A DNA stretch of 48,495 nt from Pseudomonas sp. (GTDB lineage: Bacteria; Pseudomonadota; Gammaproteobacteria; Pseudomonadales; Pseudomonadaceae): NCBI RefSeq assembly GCF_030698175.1, contig NZ_JAUYNT010000023.1, positions 1-48,495 of the forward strand, written 5' to 3'. The notes beneath the pieces were generated by a model, which saw only the letters and a program-made list of their open reading frames with translations, made no database searches and was not told where the DNA came from. Below, piece by piece: positions 17,819-27,504 of the stretch. The translations under genes were made by a program, and so were the position numbers. Each line of letters opens with the position of its first letter. Position 1 is the stretch's first letter.

Positions 17819-18514
17819 TCAGAACCGATAGACCTCGGACGCGCCTGTCGCTGGCGCGGTCGGCGGCTTGGGGGTAAGCGCCGGCTTGCGCGGCGGCAGT
17901 GGCGCAGCGCGATTACCCGAGGCACCGGCGGCCGACTGGCGACTGAACTCGCTGACGTCCACGGCCAACTGCTCAGCCAATTGCTGCAATAAGCGGCTTT
18001 GTGCCTGTACCTGACTGGTCAAACTGTCGCTATGCGTCTGCTCTAGCTGCAGCAAGCGCTGCTCGCGCAGCTGGCCATTTTTATCCAGCAGGCGCCACTG
18101 CGCGTGCAGCACGGCCGGCTGTTGCGGCCCGGAATCCAAGCGACTGATGCTCACTATCAACTGCATATCCGCTGGCCGACCGCTGCTTGCAGCGGCGAGC
18201 ACATAGGGCGTGTGCAGCCGCGAAGCGAGCTGGCGCTGCAGCAAATGATCAATGTCCTCCTGCAAGCTACCGGCCCAATGCGCATCCGTCTCGGTCAGGC
18301 TGCCATCGGCTTGACGCTGCAAGATAACCTCACGTTGCAGGTACTGCGCCAGCGCCAGCGGCTCCAGCAACAGCACCACACCGGTGCGCGCACTCGGCGC
18401 CTTCAACGTACCGGCGTCCAGCTGGTACAGCGGTGCCTGCGGCAGCAGACTGCAACCGGCCACGCCCAGCACCATGCTTAGCAGCAGCAGGCGGTAACTA
18501 CGCAACAACATCAT
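17819..18514 (-). CDS. PqiC-like ABC-transport auxiliary lipoprotein
   Basis: The 231-residue product has a lipoprotein signal peptide with lipobox LGVAGC (lipidated Cys21). A domain of the ABC_trans_aux/PqiC family follows (YQLDAGTL, ILQRQADGSLTETDAHWAGS, then a helical C-terminal half). Such lipoproteins sit on the inner face of the outer membrane and work with MCE proteins and a permease in lipid transport between membranes. No MCE or permease gene is next to it here, so it is an orphan in this window. The C-terminal 40 residues are Ala/Pro-rich. It starts at ATG 18514 (a second ATG follows directly), divergent from the phosphodiesterase gene across 278 bases. Confidence 0.7.
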   Translation of the reverse strand: MMLLRSYRLLLLSMVLGVAGCSLLPQAPLYQLDAGTLKAPSARTGVVLLLEPLALAQYLQREVILQRQADGSLTETDAHWAGSLQEDIDHLLQRQLASRLHTPYVLAAASSGRPADMQLIVSISRLDSGPQQPAVLHAQWRLLDKNGQLREQRLLQLEQTHSDSLTSQVQAQSRLLQQLAEQLAVDVSEFSRQSAAGASGNRAAPLPPRKPALTPKPPTAPATGASEVYRF

Positions 18515-18792
18515 TAGACTTACTCGTGACGGCTAAATAATAACCAATTGTCCACCAATCTAGCCGCCGGCTCCAGCGCCGCACTCAAGCACTGCTGTGC
18601 CAGTTAGCCGGAGGCAATTACAACGGCACCGCACATCGGCAAAATTCACTTGGTCGGCAGATTTGCCGACGCCAGGTAAGCGGCTGCGCTTTACTAGGCC
18701 TAGCGCGTATCGAACGCGCCTATCCGACGCCATCAGCAGTGCCATCGACGCCTCCGCTCGCGGTACAGCGGCACGCCTGCACAGGGACAGCA

Positions 18793-21303
18793 ATGAGCCA
18801 ACGACTTTGGCGGTTTTGCCTGTTTTGCTTACTCACCATCGGCGGCGGCGCGCAACAACTGGCGGCGGCCCCGCTGGCAGTGGCCTATAGCTGCCAAGGC
18901 GAGATGAGCTTTGCCGGCCTGCTGGCCAGCAACCCTAACTGGCTGCCGGCCGACGATGGCCAGGTGCCGGTGGAGCGACTGCAGGATCAATGCTGGATTC
19001 GCATCAATCAACTGCCCAAGGCAACAGAGCAGCTAGAAAGTCGCTGGCTGTCGTTTGCCAACCTGCATATCCAGCGGGTGGATCTGCACTTATTCGATGC
19101 CCAGGGTCGCGTCATTGGTCACGCGCAGCGCATGGGCAGCAACAGCAACGCCCTGGTTAGCGGTCAGCGGGCGATCTTTATTCCACCCGCTGAGCTGCAC
19201 CTCCCACTCTACGCATACCTAAGCCTGACGACCGGCATCCGCCCGCTGCCGGGGCTGAGTCATGTTATCCAGGTTGAGTCGGTTGATCCCAGCACCAGCC
19301 TGTACCAAGAGCAGCGCGCCGACCTGCGCAGCCTGTCAATAAGCGTGCTGTTAGCTGCCAGCGCCGTCATAGTCGGCTTTTTCGGCTTGGCTTTGCGCAA
19401 TGGCAGCCACCTCATCTACGCCCTATACGCCAGCGCCCAGGCGTTAAGCGTATTTGCTAAAAACGGCTTACCCTTCGCCGTCGACAGCGCCCCGGTGTGG
19501 TTGCTGGATGCCTGGTCATTTCAATGCCTGGTGGCCATGCTAGCGGCGCTGCTGTGTGCCCGCTTTGGCCATTTCAGCCGGCACAGCCCGCGGACCGGCT
19601 ACCTCGCTTACGCCATCGCCGGCGCATTTTTACTGCTGATCCCGCTCGCGCGCCTCGCCCCCGACTGGGCCGCACAAGCAAGTTTTATGCTTCTGCCGCT
19701 GCACTTTGCCACCCTGCTCTCGGGCAACTGGCGCGGCTGGCGCCAAGGCGAGCGCAGCTGCGGCATTTTGCTCTTTGGCATGCTGCCGACCAGCCTCTAT
19801 TGGCTGATCTTTCTGACCTACAACCTGCTGCTTAAGCAGCCAATGCCCAGCGCCTTGGCGATTGGCTCAAGCTTCGACATCCTGCGCACCCTGGCCTTGC
19901 CGGCAGCGTTTTGCTACGGCCTGGCCGAGCAAACCCTGCGCCTGCAGCAAGAAACCGCACAGCTAGCGCGTTTCGACCCACTCACTAAGCTAAACAACCG
20001 CGAAGGGCTTCGCCAACACGGTCAGCACCTGATCGACCAAGGCCAGCAGCCCTGCGCCCTGATGCTCAACATCGAACGCTTCAAGGCCATCAATGAAACC
20101 CTCGGGGTGGCGCTTGGCGACCAAATCCTGATCGAAACCGGGCGCCGCCTGCGCCGCCTGGCCGCGCAATATCCGGGCGCGCGTGCCGGGCGCATGCATG
20201 CCGATCAATTTTGCCTGCTCTACCCACAGACCGAGGACCTTGAACAGCTGCGCCGGCAAATCAGCCAAAGCTTTAATCGCCCCACCGAGGTCGACAGCCA
20301 AACCGTCGACATTGCCTTGGCCGGTGGCATCGCCCGGCCCGTCAGCAGCCCGCTGGACATGACGCTACTGCTGCGTAACGCCGAAGTGGCTCTGGACGTG
20401 GCCCGCACGCAGCACAAAACCTGGGTCGAGTACCACGCCGAGCTGGAAAGCAGCCAGCGCGCCGATCTGGGTCTGCTTTCCGAGCTTAAACGGGCGGTTG
20501 AGCAAAACGAGCTGCGGGTGTACCTGCAGCCCAAGGTGCGTCTGCACGATGGCGCGGTAACCTGCGCCGAAGCCCTGGTGCGCTGGCATCACCCCAAGCG
20601 CGGCACCATTCCACCCGGCGACTTTGTGCCCTTTGCGGAAAAAACCGGGCGCATTACCCTGCTAACCCACTGGATGCTGGCCGAGGCCATGTGCCTCACG
20701 GTGCTCTGGCGCAGGCAGGGACGGCCGTTGCAAATCTCGGTCAACTTATCGGCCTTTGACCTGGCCGAAAGCAGCTTCGTCAGCAGCCTGCAGCGCATGC
20801 TGCAAAGCAGTGGCGCGAACCCCGCCGACATCCGCCTGGAGGTCACCGAAAGCGCCGCCATGCAGGACCCCACCGCCGCCCTGGCGGTAATGGATGCGCT
20901 GTATCAGATGGGCTTTTCGCTGTCGATTGATGACTTTGGCACCGGTTACTCATCCCTCGCCTACCTGCAAAAAATGCCCGCCGAAGAGCTGAAAATTGAC
21001 CGCTCCTTTATCCACAACATACAACCCAACAGCGAGGGCGCAGCCTTGCTCGAATCAACCATCGACCTGGGCCATCGGCTGGGTTTGAGCCTGGTCGGTG
21101 AAGGCGCCGAAACCGCCGAGGAATGGGCGCTGCTCTGCGCCCTCGGTTGCGACTACGCGCAAGGCTGGTTCGCCGCCAAACCCATGCAAATCGCCGATTT
21201 TGAGGCGTGGCGCTTGGCGAACAACCCCTTTTCTGCCAAGTTGCCTATGCCGCCCTGCCCAGCCCCAAGAGCCCTCAAAAGCCGGCGCGCCAAGCAGCAA
21301 TAG
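18793..21303 (+). CDS. 7TMR-DISM c-di-GMP phosphodiesterase (degenerate GGDEF plus EAL)
   Basis: The 836-residue product has a signal peptide (about 1-27) and a periplasmic beta-rich 7TMR-DISM sensor domain (about 30-180). A seven-helix membrane block (about 190-390) is followed by GGDEF and EAL domains. The GGDEF signature is HADQF (469-473), so it is unlikely to make c-di-GMP. The EAL domain is complete: EALVRW (from Glu593), SVNLSAF, LEVTES, DDFGTGYSS (from Asp713) and ELKIDRSF. It should hydrolyse c-di-GMP to pGpG, perhaps tuned by GTP in the GGDEF half. DISM domains bind carbohydrates or other small ligands. I chose ATG 18793, just ahead of the signal peptide. The oxidase fusion gene starts 44 bases downstream, so an operon is likely. 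Confidence 0.88.
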   Translation: MSQRLWRFCLFCLLTIGGGAQQLAAAPLAVAYSCQGEMSFAGLLASNPNWLPADDGQVPVERLQDQCWIRINQLPKATEQLESRWLSFANLHIQRVDLHLFDAQGRVIGHAQRMGSNSNALVSGQRAIFIPPAELHLPLYAYLSLTTGIRPLPGLSHVIQVESVDPSTSLYQEQRADLRSLSISVLLAASAVIVGFFGLALRNGSHLIYALYASAQALSVFAKNGLPFAVDSAPVWLLDAWSFQCLVAMLAALLCARFGHFSRHSPRTGYLAYAIAGAFLLLIPLARLAPDWAAQASFMLLPLHFATLLSGNWRGWRQGERSCGILLFGMLPTSLYWLIFLTYNLLLKQPMPSALAIGSSFDILRTLALPAAFCYGLAEQTLRLQQETAQLARFDPLTKLNNREGLRQHGQHLIDQGQQPCALMLNIERFKAINETLGVALGDQILIETGRRLRRLAAQYPGARAGRMHADQFCLLYPQTEDLEQLRRQISQSFNRPTEVDSQTVDIALAGGIARPVSSPLDMTLLLRNAEVALDVARTQHKTWVEYHAELESSQRADLGLLSELKRAVEQNELRVYLQPKVRLHDGAVTCAEALVRWHHPKRGTIPPGDFVPFAEKTGRITLLTHWMLAEAMCLTVLWRRQGRPLQISVNLSAFDLAESSFVSSLQRMLQSSGANPADIRLEVTESAAMQDPTAALAVMDALYQMGFSLSIDDFGTGYSSLAYLQKMPAEELKIDRSFIHNIQPNSEGAALLESTIDLGHRLGLSLVGEGAETAEEWALLCALGCDYAQGWFAAKPMQIADFEAWRLANNPFSAKLPMPPCPAPRALKSRRAKQQ

Positions 21304-21347
21304 GCCAACAACCGGCCCCAATCACGCCGAACACGGAGGTCCGCAGC

Positions 21348-24300
21348 ATGCTTTGGCTATCTAAAGACGTAGAACAACTGATTACCCAGTGCCAATCGGC
21401 CAGCGCACCCTATTCACCCGACGTGATAGTGGTTGGCTCCGGCTATGGCGGCGCCGTGGCGGCCCTGCGGTTTGCCGAGCACGGCCTGAGCGTGGCCCTG
21501 CTGGAGCGCGGCGGCGAATACCTGGCCGGCGATTTCCCCACCGACCTCAGCCAAACCGGCGCCTTTATTCGCGCCGAATCCAGCGTCAATGGCGGGGCCA
21601 ATGCGCTCGGCAATGAAGATGCGCTGTTTGACTTTCGCCTCGGCACTAATGCCAGCGCGCTGGTCGGCAATGGTTTGGGTGGCGGCAGCCTGATCAACGC
21701 GGCGGTGGCCTTGCGCCCGGATGCGCGGGTGTTCGAGCAAGCCCAATGGCCGGCGGCGATTCGCCACAGCAAGCTGGCCGAAGACTTTCAGCAGGCCTAC
21801 CTCGGCCTGGAGATTCAGTCGCCACAGATGCAAGCCGCCAGCCCGGCCTGCGTGCCGCAGCAAACGGCCAAGTACCAACGCTTGCACGACATTGGCCAGG
21901 CGGCGGCGCAGCAGTTTGCCAGCGCCGAGCTGAGCGTCAGCACCGAAGACGTGCCCCTGGCGATTGAATTTCGCCCCGCCCCCAACCAAGACCTCGGCCC
22001 GCGCGCGGCCTGTATCGGTTGCGGCAATTGCGTGTCGGGCTGTAACCAGCAGGCCAAGTTGAGCCTGGACAAGACCTATCTGCCGCGCGCCCGGCAAGCC
22101 GGCGCCCAGCTGTTTACCCATGTCAGCGTGCTCTCTATCGAGAACGACGCCAGCCAGCCGCAGCGTCCGTGGCGGCTGCATTGCGTGCGCACCAGCGAGC
22201 GCGCCCAATGGCAGGCGCTGCAGCAAAATGGCGCGAAGGAGCTGGCCAATTACGAATTTGTAATACCTTGCGGGCGAGTGATTCTGGCCGCCGGCACCTT
22301 TGGTTCCAGCGAGATTCTGCTGCGCTCCCACGCACAAGGCCTGGACCTGGCCAACGCCTGGCTCGGCCAGGGCATTTCCGCCAACGGCGATGACCTGTGC
22401 GCTGCCTACGATCTGCCCGACAGCGCCAACGGCATCGGTAGCAGCAGTGTCACCACCCCGAGCAACGCTCCTGAACCCGCCTGCGGGCCAACCATCAGCG
22501 CGGTGATTCGCTTTCAGCATCGCGATGACCACAGGCTCAGCACCATAATCGAAGACGGTGGGATTCCCGGCTTACTGGCGCCGCTGGCCAATGAGCTGCT
22601 CAGCACTCTCGGGATATTGCCGCAACTGGCCCGCTTTGGTTTGCGCGGTAAACGCGGCAGCGACCCGCTGGCCGTGCAACCCGAAGTCATCGCCCGCAGC
22701 CTGGCCCTGCTGGGCATGGGCCACGACTCTGCCGCAGGCAGCGCGACTCTGGCCAGCCGCGGCGCCCGGCTGAACTGGAGCTGGCCCGCCAACGCCGCCG
22801 ACCCCGCGCCGCAGCTGCATCGTCAGCGCATGGCCAGCATCAAACAGCTCGGTGGCGAGTTTTTGCCCAACCCGGTCTCCGGGCTATTGCCCGATGAAAT
22901 CGCCCAGGTGCTGAGCGGCCCAACCGCGCCCGCCGGCTGGATCACCGTGCATCCACTGGGCGGCTGCCGGATGGCCGACGCCGTGCAAGACGGGGTGGTC
23001 AACGACCGTGGCCAGCTGTTTCGCAGCGACGGCACGGTGCACGCCAGCCTGCAGGTGCTGGATGGCTCAATCATTCCCAGCTCCCTGGGGGTTAATCCGC
23101 TGCTGACCATTACCGCACTGGCCGAACGCGCCTGTCGCCTGACCCTGACCGAACTGGCCGGCGGCCAAGCGACCCCTCAGGCGCTGGATGCTTACCCAAG
23201 CACCACACCAGCCTTCAGCCGCAGCGCCACACCGGTGTGCGGTGCGGTGCTGGCCGAGGTGTTGCGCGGCCCGCTGCAATGGCAAGACAGCCCAAACGCC
23301 GAGGCGCAAACCCTGGCCGGGGCGCTGTTTCTGCAGATGGACGTGCCGGACTGGCAACAGCTCTGGCAAGACCCCAAGCACCGTGTCGAGGCCATCGCCG
23401 GCAACCCGCAGTCGCACAGTTTTACCTCATCGCGCCTGGTCATCGATCGCCCGCAACAACAGCTGGAGCTGCAGGTCAGCGGCGGCAGTGTCGAGTTGTT
23501 CCGCCCGCTGGCCGATACGCCGTGGGCCCGTGGCAGTCGCTTTGTCCGCGCCTTTCTGACCTATCTGATTAACCGCTGGTGGCCGGATCGTTCCCGCGCC
23601 AAACCGGCCAATCCACCGGGTTTGCTGGCCAATATCCGCAGCGGCGCCCGCCTGCTCTGGCACGCCAGCGCGGCGCGCAGCTTCGCTTATCAACTGCAAC
23701 TGAGCGACGGCCAACACAGTTACCGCCTGCACGGCAGCAAGCTGATCCAGCCGGCCGCCAGCTGGCGCGAACTGGCGCAATGGCTGCGTAACAAGCGGCG
23801 CCACGGCGGCTGGCCGGTGCTGCCACGGCGCAGTGTGTGGGAGCAATTAACCGAGCTGGACGTGCAACTCTATCGCGACGACAGTCCGCACCTGCTGGCG
23901 GCCGGGCGGCTGGCCATGGATTTCCCGGAGATGCTGCGACGCATCGCCCCGCAGCTCAACAGCGGCCCCGACAGCCTGCACGCGCTGGCGGCGCTGGCCA
24001 GTTACCCACTGCTGATTAGCCGCTACCTGATCAGCAGCCGGATCCTGGATTTCCGCCTGCCCGACTACGCGCCCAACCTGCCGGCCAGCGACCCGGCCCT
24101 GGCGGCCGACAACGGCGTATTTGAGTTAGAGCAGCAGCTTTACCCAAGCCTTGAACTGCCGGGCGGCGACAAAGTGGCCGCACAAAAGCCGCATTGCCTG
24201 CGCGTCTTGCTGCATGCCGACGACGACCCCGAGGATCCACGCAGCGAGTGGATTCGCACCGGCCTGGTCCGCTACGCCCAGCCCCAGGTCGAGTCGCAGA

Positions 24301-27197
24301 TGATTAATGGTCAGCGCCGCTACAAGTCGATCATGCTGCTCAACGGCTTCGCGCAGAACACCTTGCCCTTTGTCGCCGAAGAGCTGGGCAGCCGTAGCCT
24401 GGCCGCCATGCTGTACGCCAAGGGCTGGGATGTGTGGCTGCTGGAGTACCGGGTCAGTCCGTTTTTGCGCGCCTCGGCGCAGTTCTCCAGCATGGACGAC
24501 ATCGCCGCCGGTGAAATCCCCAAAGCCATTAATTACATCCTTGAGCAACTGGACGAGGCGGCGGGCGACGCGCCGCCCGTACCCGGCGAGATGTTCTGCT
24601 TCAGCCACTGCGTCGGCTCGGCTTCCCTGGGCATGTCGCTGCTCGGCGGTCATCTGGTCCATGAGGACAGCCAGCGGGCCAAACTGGCCGGGGTGTTGTT
24701 CTCGCAGTTCCAGCCCTTTGTGATTGGCTCAAAAACCGCGCAAATGCGCCTGCAAGTGGCCGCCCTGCTGGTCAACGGCCTGCAGCTCAAGCACCTGGAG
24801 TTTGCCGCGGGCACCGTGCAGGCCGATGCCCTGCATGCCCTGATGGACCGGTTGTTTGCCAGCTTCGACTACAGCGAAGCCGAACGCTGCCCCGGCGAGC
24901 ACGACCTGCGCCACGAGCACCCCGATAGCACCTCCTGTAAACGCATGGCCGGCGCTCTTAGCCGCCTGTTTCGCCACGATCAATTGCTGCCGATCACCCA
25001 CGCCAAGCTCGACCAGTATTTTGGCCGCACCAACCTCGGCGTCTTTATGCACGGCGCCAAATGCGTCGAGTACGAACGGCTGGTGAATGCCAACGGGCAA
25101 AACGTCTATGCCACCGAGGACAATCTGCGCCGCTTCCTGCCGATGCCGGTGATGCTGCTGCACGGCGCCGACAACGTGCTGTTTGACCAAGAGTCCTGCG
25201 TTGAGAGCTGGCGCCAATTAAGCCGCACCTTCAGCACCGAACGCCTGCTGCGCGGCTACGACCATCAACTGATCGCCGCCGAGCACGCGCATTTTGACTG
25301 CACCATCGGTAAACAAGCACCGGAGAAAATCTTCTCCGAGGTGGTCGGTTTCTTTAACACCGCCTACGCCGCGCCCGCCGAGCCCGCCAGCCAAACCACC
25401 CACAATCGCTTGCGCGCGCGCTTGCCGCGCAGCGGGCCGATTGTCGGTTGGTGCCGCAATGAGGGCGAAACCAGTCGCCTGCGCCTGTGGATCGAAGTCG
25501 ACAACAGCCAAAGCGGCGAAGCGCTGGCGGTGATGACGCTACTGTGCGCCGGTCCCGAGCGCAAAGTGCAAGCCTGGCCGCTGCAGCAACAAGCGCTCGA
25601 TACGGCGCTGGGCAGTAAAGCCGAGCCGGCCCTGGATGCCGGTATCAGCTACGCCCTGGCCGATATCGAGGTGCCCAACAGCTGGCTGGCCAGCCTCAGC
25701 ATCGCCATGGTCAGCCTGCACCGCTACAGCGCCTGCGAACCGGCGCAAACCGAGCACTGTGGGCTGCACTGGCCAACCGATTGGGGCCAGCCCATGACCG
25801 TTGCCGAAGCCCTGGCGGCTGGCGGCCGTACGCCGGCGCTGACTGACGCCCCTGGCGACCCCGTCAGTTGCATCCTTGAGCCCAGCCATACACAGCCAAG
25901 CAACCCGCAGCCGCTGGCGTCACGGCTGCCAGCAGCGCCGATCAGCCAGACGCTCCAACCCTTGCCGCTGCAGCTCAGTCTGAGCGACGCCCAAGCCCTG
26001 CTCCATCCGCTCTCGATTGCCCTGCAGCAAAGCCGCCAACTGGCCCGCCAGGCGCAACCCGGCACTCTCTCGCGGCAACGGCGTAGCCTGCGCTGGATGC
26101 GCGAATGCGTGGTGCGGCTGCGCGCCGAACAGTGGCAACCGACCAATAACTTTAGCTTTCTCGCCGCCAGTTGCCGACATCCGGGCCTGAGCGCCATGGA
26201 AGACAGCCGTCGCGATGCCAGCTTGCTGGCGATTAATCAGCGCCAACGGCGGCAACCGGCGGCCTTTATGCTGATGCTCGGTGACCAGATATACGCCGAC
26301 GCCCGCGCCGGCCTGTTCGACAGCAGCTCATCGCTGGAGCGAATCTTGCCGCGCTACCGCGAGGCCTTCGGCTCGCCCGGTTTTGCCGCGCTGGCCCGCA
26401 GCACGCCCTTATATATGGCCATGGACGACCATGAGCTAGGCGATAACTGGAGCCGCGACTTGCTCCTGCGCGGGCAAGCGGAGCGCGAACTGAACAGCAA
26501 TGCACTGGCCGCCTACCACGCCTTCCAGCGCGCCCACGGCCCCAACGCCGAAGGCCCGGATGGCCATGACGCCAGTTTCAACATCGCCGCCAGCGGTTTT
26601 TTCTCGCTTAACACGCGCATTCACCGTGAACGCGCCGAGCGGCGTTTACTCGATCCAGCCCAGTGGCCACTGCTGGAAAGTTGGCTGCTGGAACAACAGG
26701 CCCGTGGCCGGCAGCCCAAGTTTATTCTCAGCGGTTCGGTGCTGGCCCCGGGGCTGCGCGAATACGCCGGGGTTCCCGCGCCGCGCGAGGCCGACAGCTG
26801 GCAACTGGCGGCCAGCGAGCGGGCGCGGCTGCTGACATTTATCCGCGATAACGCCATCAGCAACGTGGTGTTTATTTCCGGTGACTACCACTGCTGCGCC
26901 GCCGCAACCATCAGCTTCGACGGCAGCCCGCTAGTCGCTTATGCACTGGTGGCACCGCCGCTGCACGCGCCGCTGCGCTTCGCCAACGTCGCCGCCAGCA
27001 GCGTATTGCCCGAGGAGATAATTCCCTTGCCCAACGGTTACGCACGGGTCGCAGCGCAAGCCTGGGAGGGGGATGGCTGGCTGGAATGCCAGCTGCAAGA
27101 GCAGCCCCAGGGCTACCAGCTGCGGGCGCTGTTTCGCTGCCTGCCGCTTGATACTGACGAGGTGCAGCAACATCAGTGCAGCTGGCAATTGCAGTAG
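21348..27197 (+). CDS. Giant GMC oxidase - alpha/beta hydrolase - PhoD-like phosphatase fusion
   Basis: The 1949-residue product contains three enzyme modules. First, a GMC/cholesterol-oxidase-like flavoprotein (1-600) has VVGSGYGGAVAA from about residue 28, GGGSLINAAVAL and HPLGGCRM from 535. It carries a ferredoxin-like cluster at Cys222, 225, 228 and 232. Second, after a linker domain, comes an alpha/beta hydrolase (about 985-1345). Its elbow reads FSHCVGSAS with Cys1088 in the nucleophile position, and the likely acid and base are Asp1275 and His1315. Third, a beta-rich segment and a Pro/Gln linker lead to a PhoD-like metallophosphatase (about 1590-1949): LGDQIYAD (Asp1646), MDDHELGDNW (1693 onward), SGDYHCCA (Asp1846, His1848). 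No signal peptide is seen, so it is probably cytoplasmic. ATG 21348 follows an ACGGAGGT ribosome-binding site. The frame is uninterrupted and codon use matches its neighbours. The substrate is unknown; a sterol or other lipid is a guess. Confidence 0.85.
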   Translation: MLWLSKDVEQLITQCQSASAPYSPDVIVVGSGYGGAVAALRFAEHGLSVALLERGGEYLAGDFPTDLSQTGAFIRAESSVNGGANALGNEDALFDFRLGTNASALVGNGLGGGSLINAAVALRPDARVFEQAQWPAAIRHSKLAEDFQQAYLGLEIQSPQMQAASPACVPQQTAKYQRLHDIGQAAAQQFASAELSVSTEDVPLAIEFRPAPNQDLGPRAACIGCGNCVSGCNQQAKLSLDKTYLPRARQAGAQLFTHVSVLSIENDASQPQRPWRLHCVRTSERAQWQALQQNGAKELANYEFVIPCGRVILAAGTFGSSEILLRSHAQGLDLANAWLGQGISANGDDLCAAYDLPDSANGIGSSSVTTPSNAPEPACGPTISAVIRFQHRDDHRLSTIIEDGGIPGLLAPLANELLSTLGILPQLARFGLRGKRGSDPLAVQPEVIARSLALLGMGHDSAAGSATLASRGARLNWSWPANAADPAPQLHRQRMASIKQLGGEFLPNPVSGLLPDEIAQVLSGPTAPAGWITVHPLGGCRMADAVQDGVVNDRGQLFRSDGTVHASLQVLDGSIIPSSLGVNPLLTITALAERACRLTLTELAGGQATPQALDAYPSTTPAFSRSATPVCGAVLAEVLRGPLQWQDSPNAEAQTLAGALFLQMDVPDWQQLWQDPKHRVEAIAGNPQSHSFTSSRLVIDRPQQQLELQVSGGSVELFRPLADTPWARGSRFVRAFLTYLINRWWPDRSRAKPANPPGLLANIRSGARLLWHASAARSFAYQLQLSDGQHSYRLHGSKLIQPAASWRELAQWLRNKRRHGGWPVLPRRSVWEQLTELDVQLYRDDSPHLLAAGRLAMDFPEMLRRIAPQLNSGPDSLHALAALASYPLLISRYLISSRILDFRLPDYAPNLPASDPALAADNGVFELEQQLYPSLELPGGDKVAAQKPHCLRVLLHADDDPEDPRSEWIRTGLVRYAQPQVESQMINGQRRYKSIMLLNGFAQNTLPFVAEELGSRSLAAMLYAKGWDVWLLEYRVSPFLRASAQFSSMDDIAAGEIPKAINYILEQLDEAAGDAPPVPGEMFCFSHCVGSASLGMSLLGGHLVHEDSQRAKLAGVLFSQFQPFVIGSKTAQMRLQVAALLVNGLQLKHLEFAAGTVQADALHALMDRLFASFDYSEAERCPGEHDLRHEHPDSTSCKRMAGALSRLFRHDQLLPITHAKLDQYFGRTNLGVFMHGAKCVEYERLVNANGQNVYATEDNLRRFLPMPVMLLHGADNVLFDQESCVESWRQLSRTFSTERLLRGYDHQLIAAEHAHFDCTIGKQAPEKIFSEVVGFFNTAYAAPAEPASQTTHNRLRARLPRSGPIVGWCRNEGETSRLRLWIEVDNSQSGEALAVMTLLCAGPERKVQAWPLQQQALDTALGSKAEPALDAGISYALADIEVPNSWLASLSIAMVSLHRYSACEPAQTEHCGLHWPTDWGQPMTVAEALAAGGRTPALTDAPGDPVSCILEPSHTQPSNPQPLASRLPAAPISQTLQPLPLQLSLSDAQALLHPLSIALQQSRQLARQAQPGTLSRQRRSLRWMRECVVRLRAEQWQPTNNFSFLAASCRHPGLSAMEDSRRDASLLAINQRQRRQPAAFMLMLGDQIYADARAGLFDSSSSLERILPRYREAFGSPGFAALARSTPLYMAMDDHELGDNWSRDLLLRGQAERELNSNALAAYHAFQRAHGPNAEGPDGHDASFNIAASGFFSLNTRIHRERAERRLLDPAQWPLLESWLLEQQARGRQPKFILSGSVLAPGLREYAGVPAPREADSWQLAASERARLLTFIRDNAISNVVFISGDYHCCAAATISFDGSPLVAYALVAPPLHAPLRFANVAASSVLPEEIIPLPNGYARVAAQAWEGDGWLECQLQEQPQGYQLRALFRCLPLDTDEVQQHQCSWQLQ

Positions 27198-27234
27198 CCG
27201 TCCGCGCTCGCGATGAAACGGCAACAGACCCTAG

Positions 27235-27261
27235 CGGCAGATAACTATAGTTATTCTGCCG
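27235..27261. terminator. Hairpin downstream of the oxidase fusion gene
   Basis: CGGCAGATAACTA pairs with TAGTTATTCTGCCG with one bulged base, 38 bases after the stop codon. No T-run follows, so termination is uncertain. It could also be a regulatory palindrome for the kinase cassette starting at 27505. Apart from this hairpin I see nothing identifiable in the 307-base gap (27198-27504). Confidence 0.4.
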
Positions 27262-27504
27262 TGCCCTTAAGCTCAGGCCCAAAAAAGACTAGAGTGAGTG
27301 CACGACAGTTTATTGCCACGCTGGCAGCGCTTACCGTTGAGCTACAGCGCCCGTAGAGCGGAGTTTTTCAGCCGTGGCTTTAACCTCAAACAGCGGTTTA
27401 AGTCACCCGTTCCAAGCAGCAAAAGCCCTCACGCGCCAGCAAGACCAATAAACAGCCTCTATGCTCAAGCAAGCCATAACGCAGGGACGGGCAAGGGATA
27501 GGTT

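Noticed and set aside
19980..20220. Active diguanylate cyclase in the 7TM phosphodiesterase
   Set aside because: The signature is HADQF, without the two Gly and the Glu needed for catalysis.
27298..27501. 67-codon frame upstream of the first kinase
   Set aside because: No ribosome-binding site of note, unusual composition, and no recognised motif; more likely untranslated leader.
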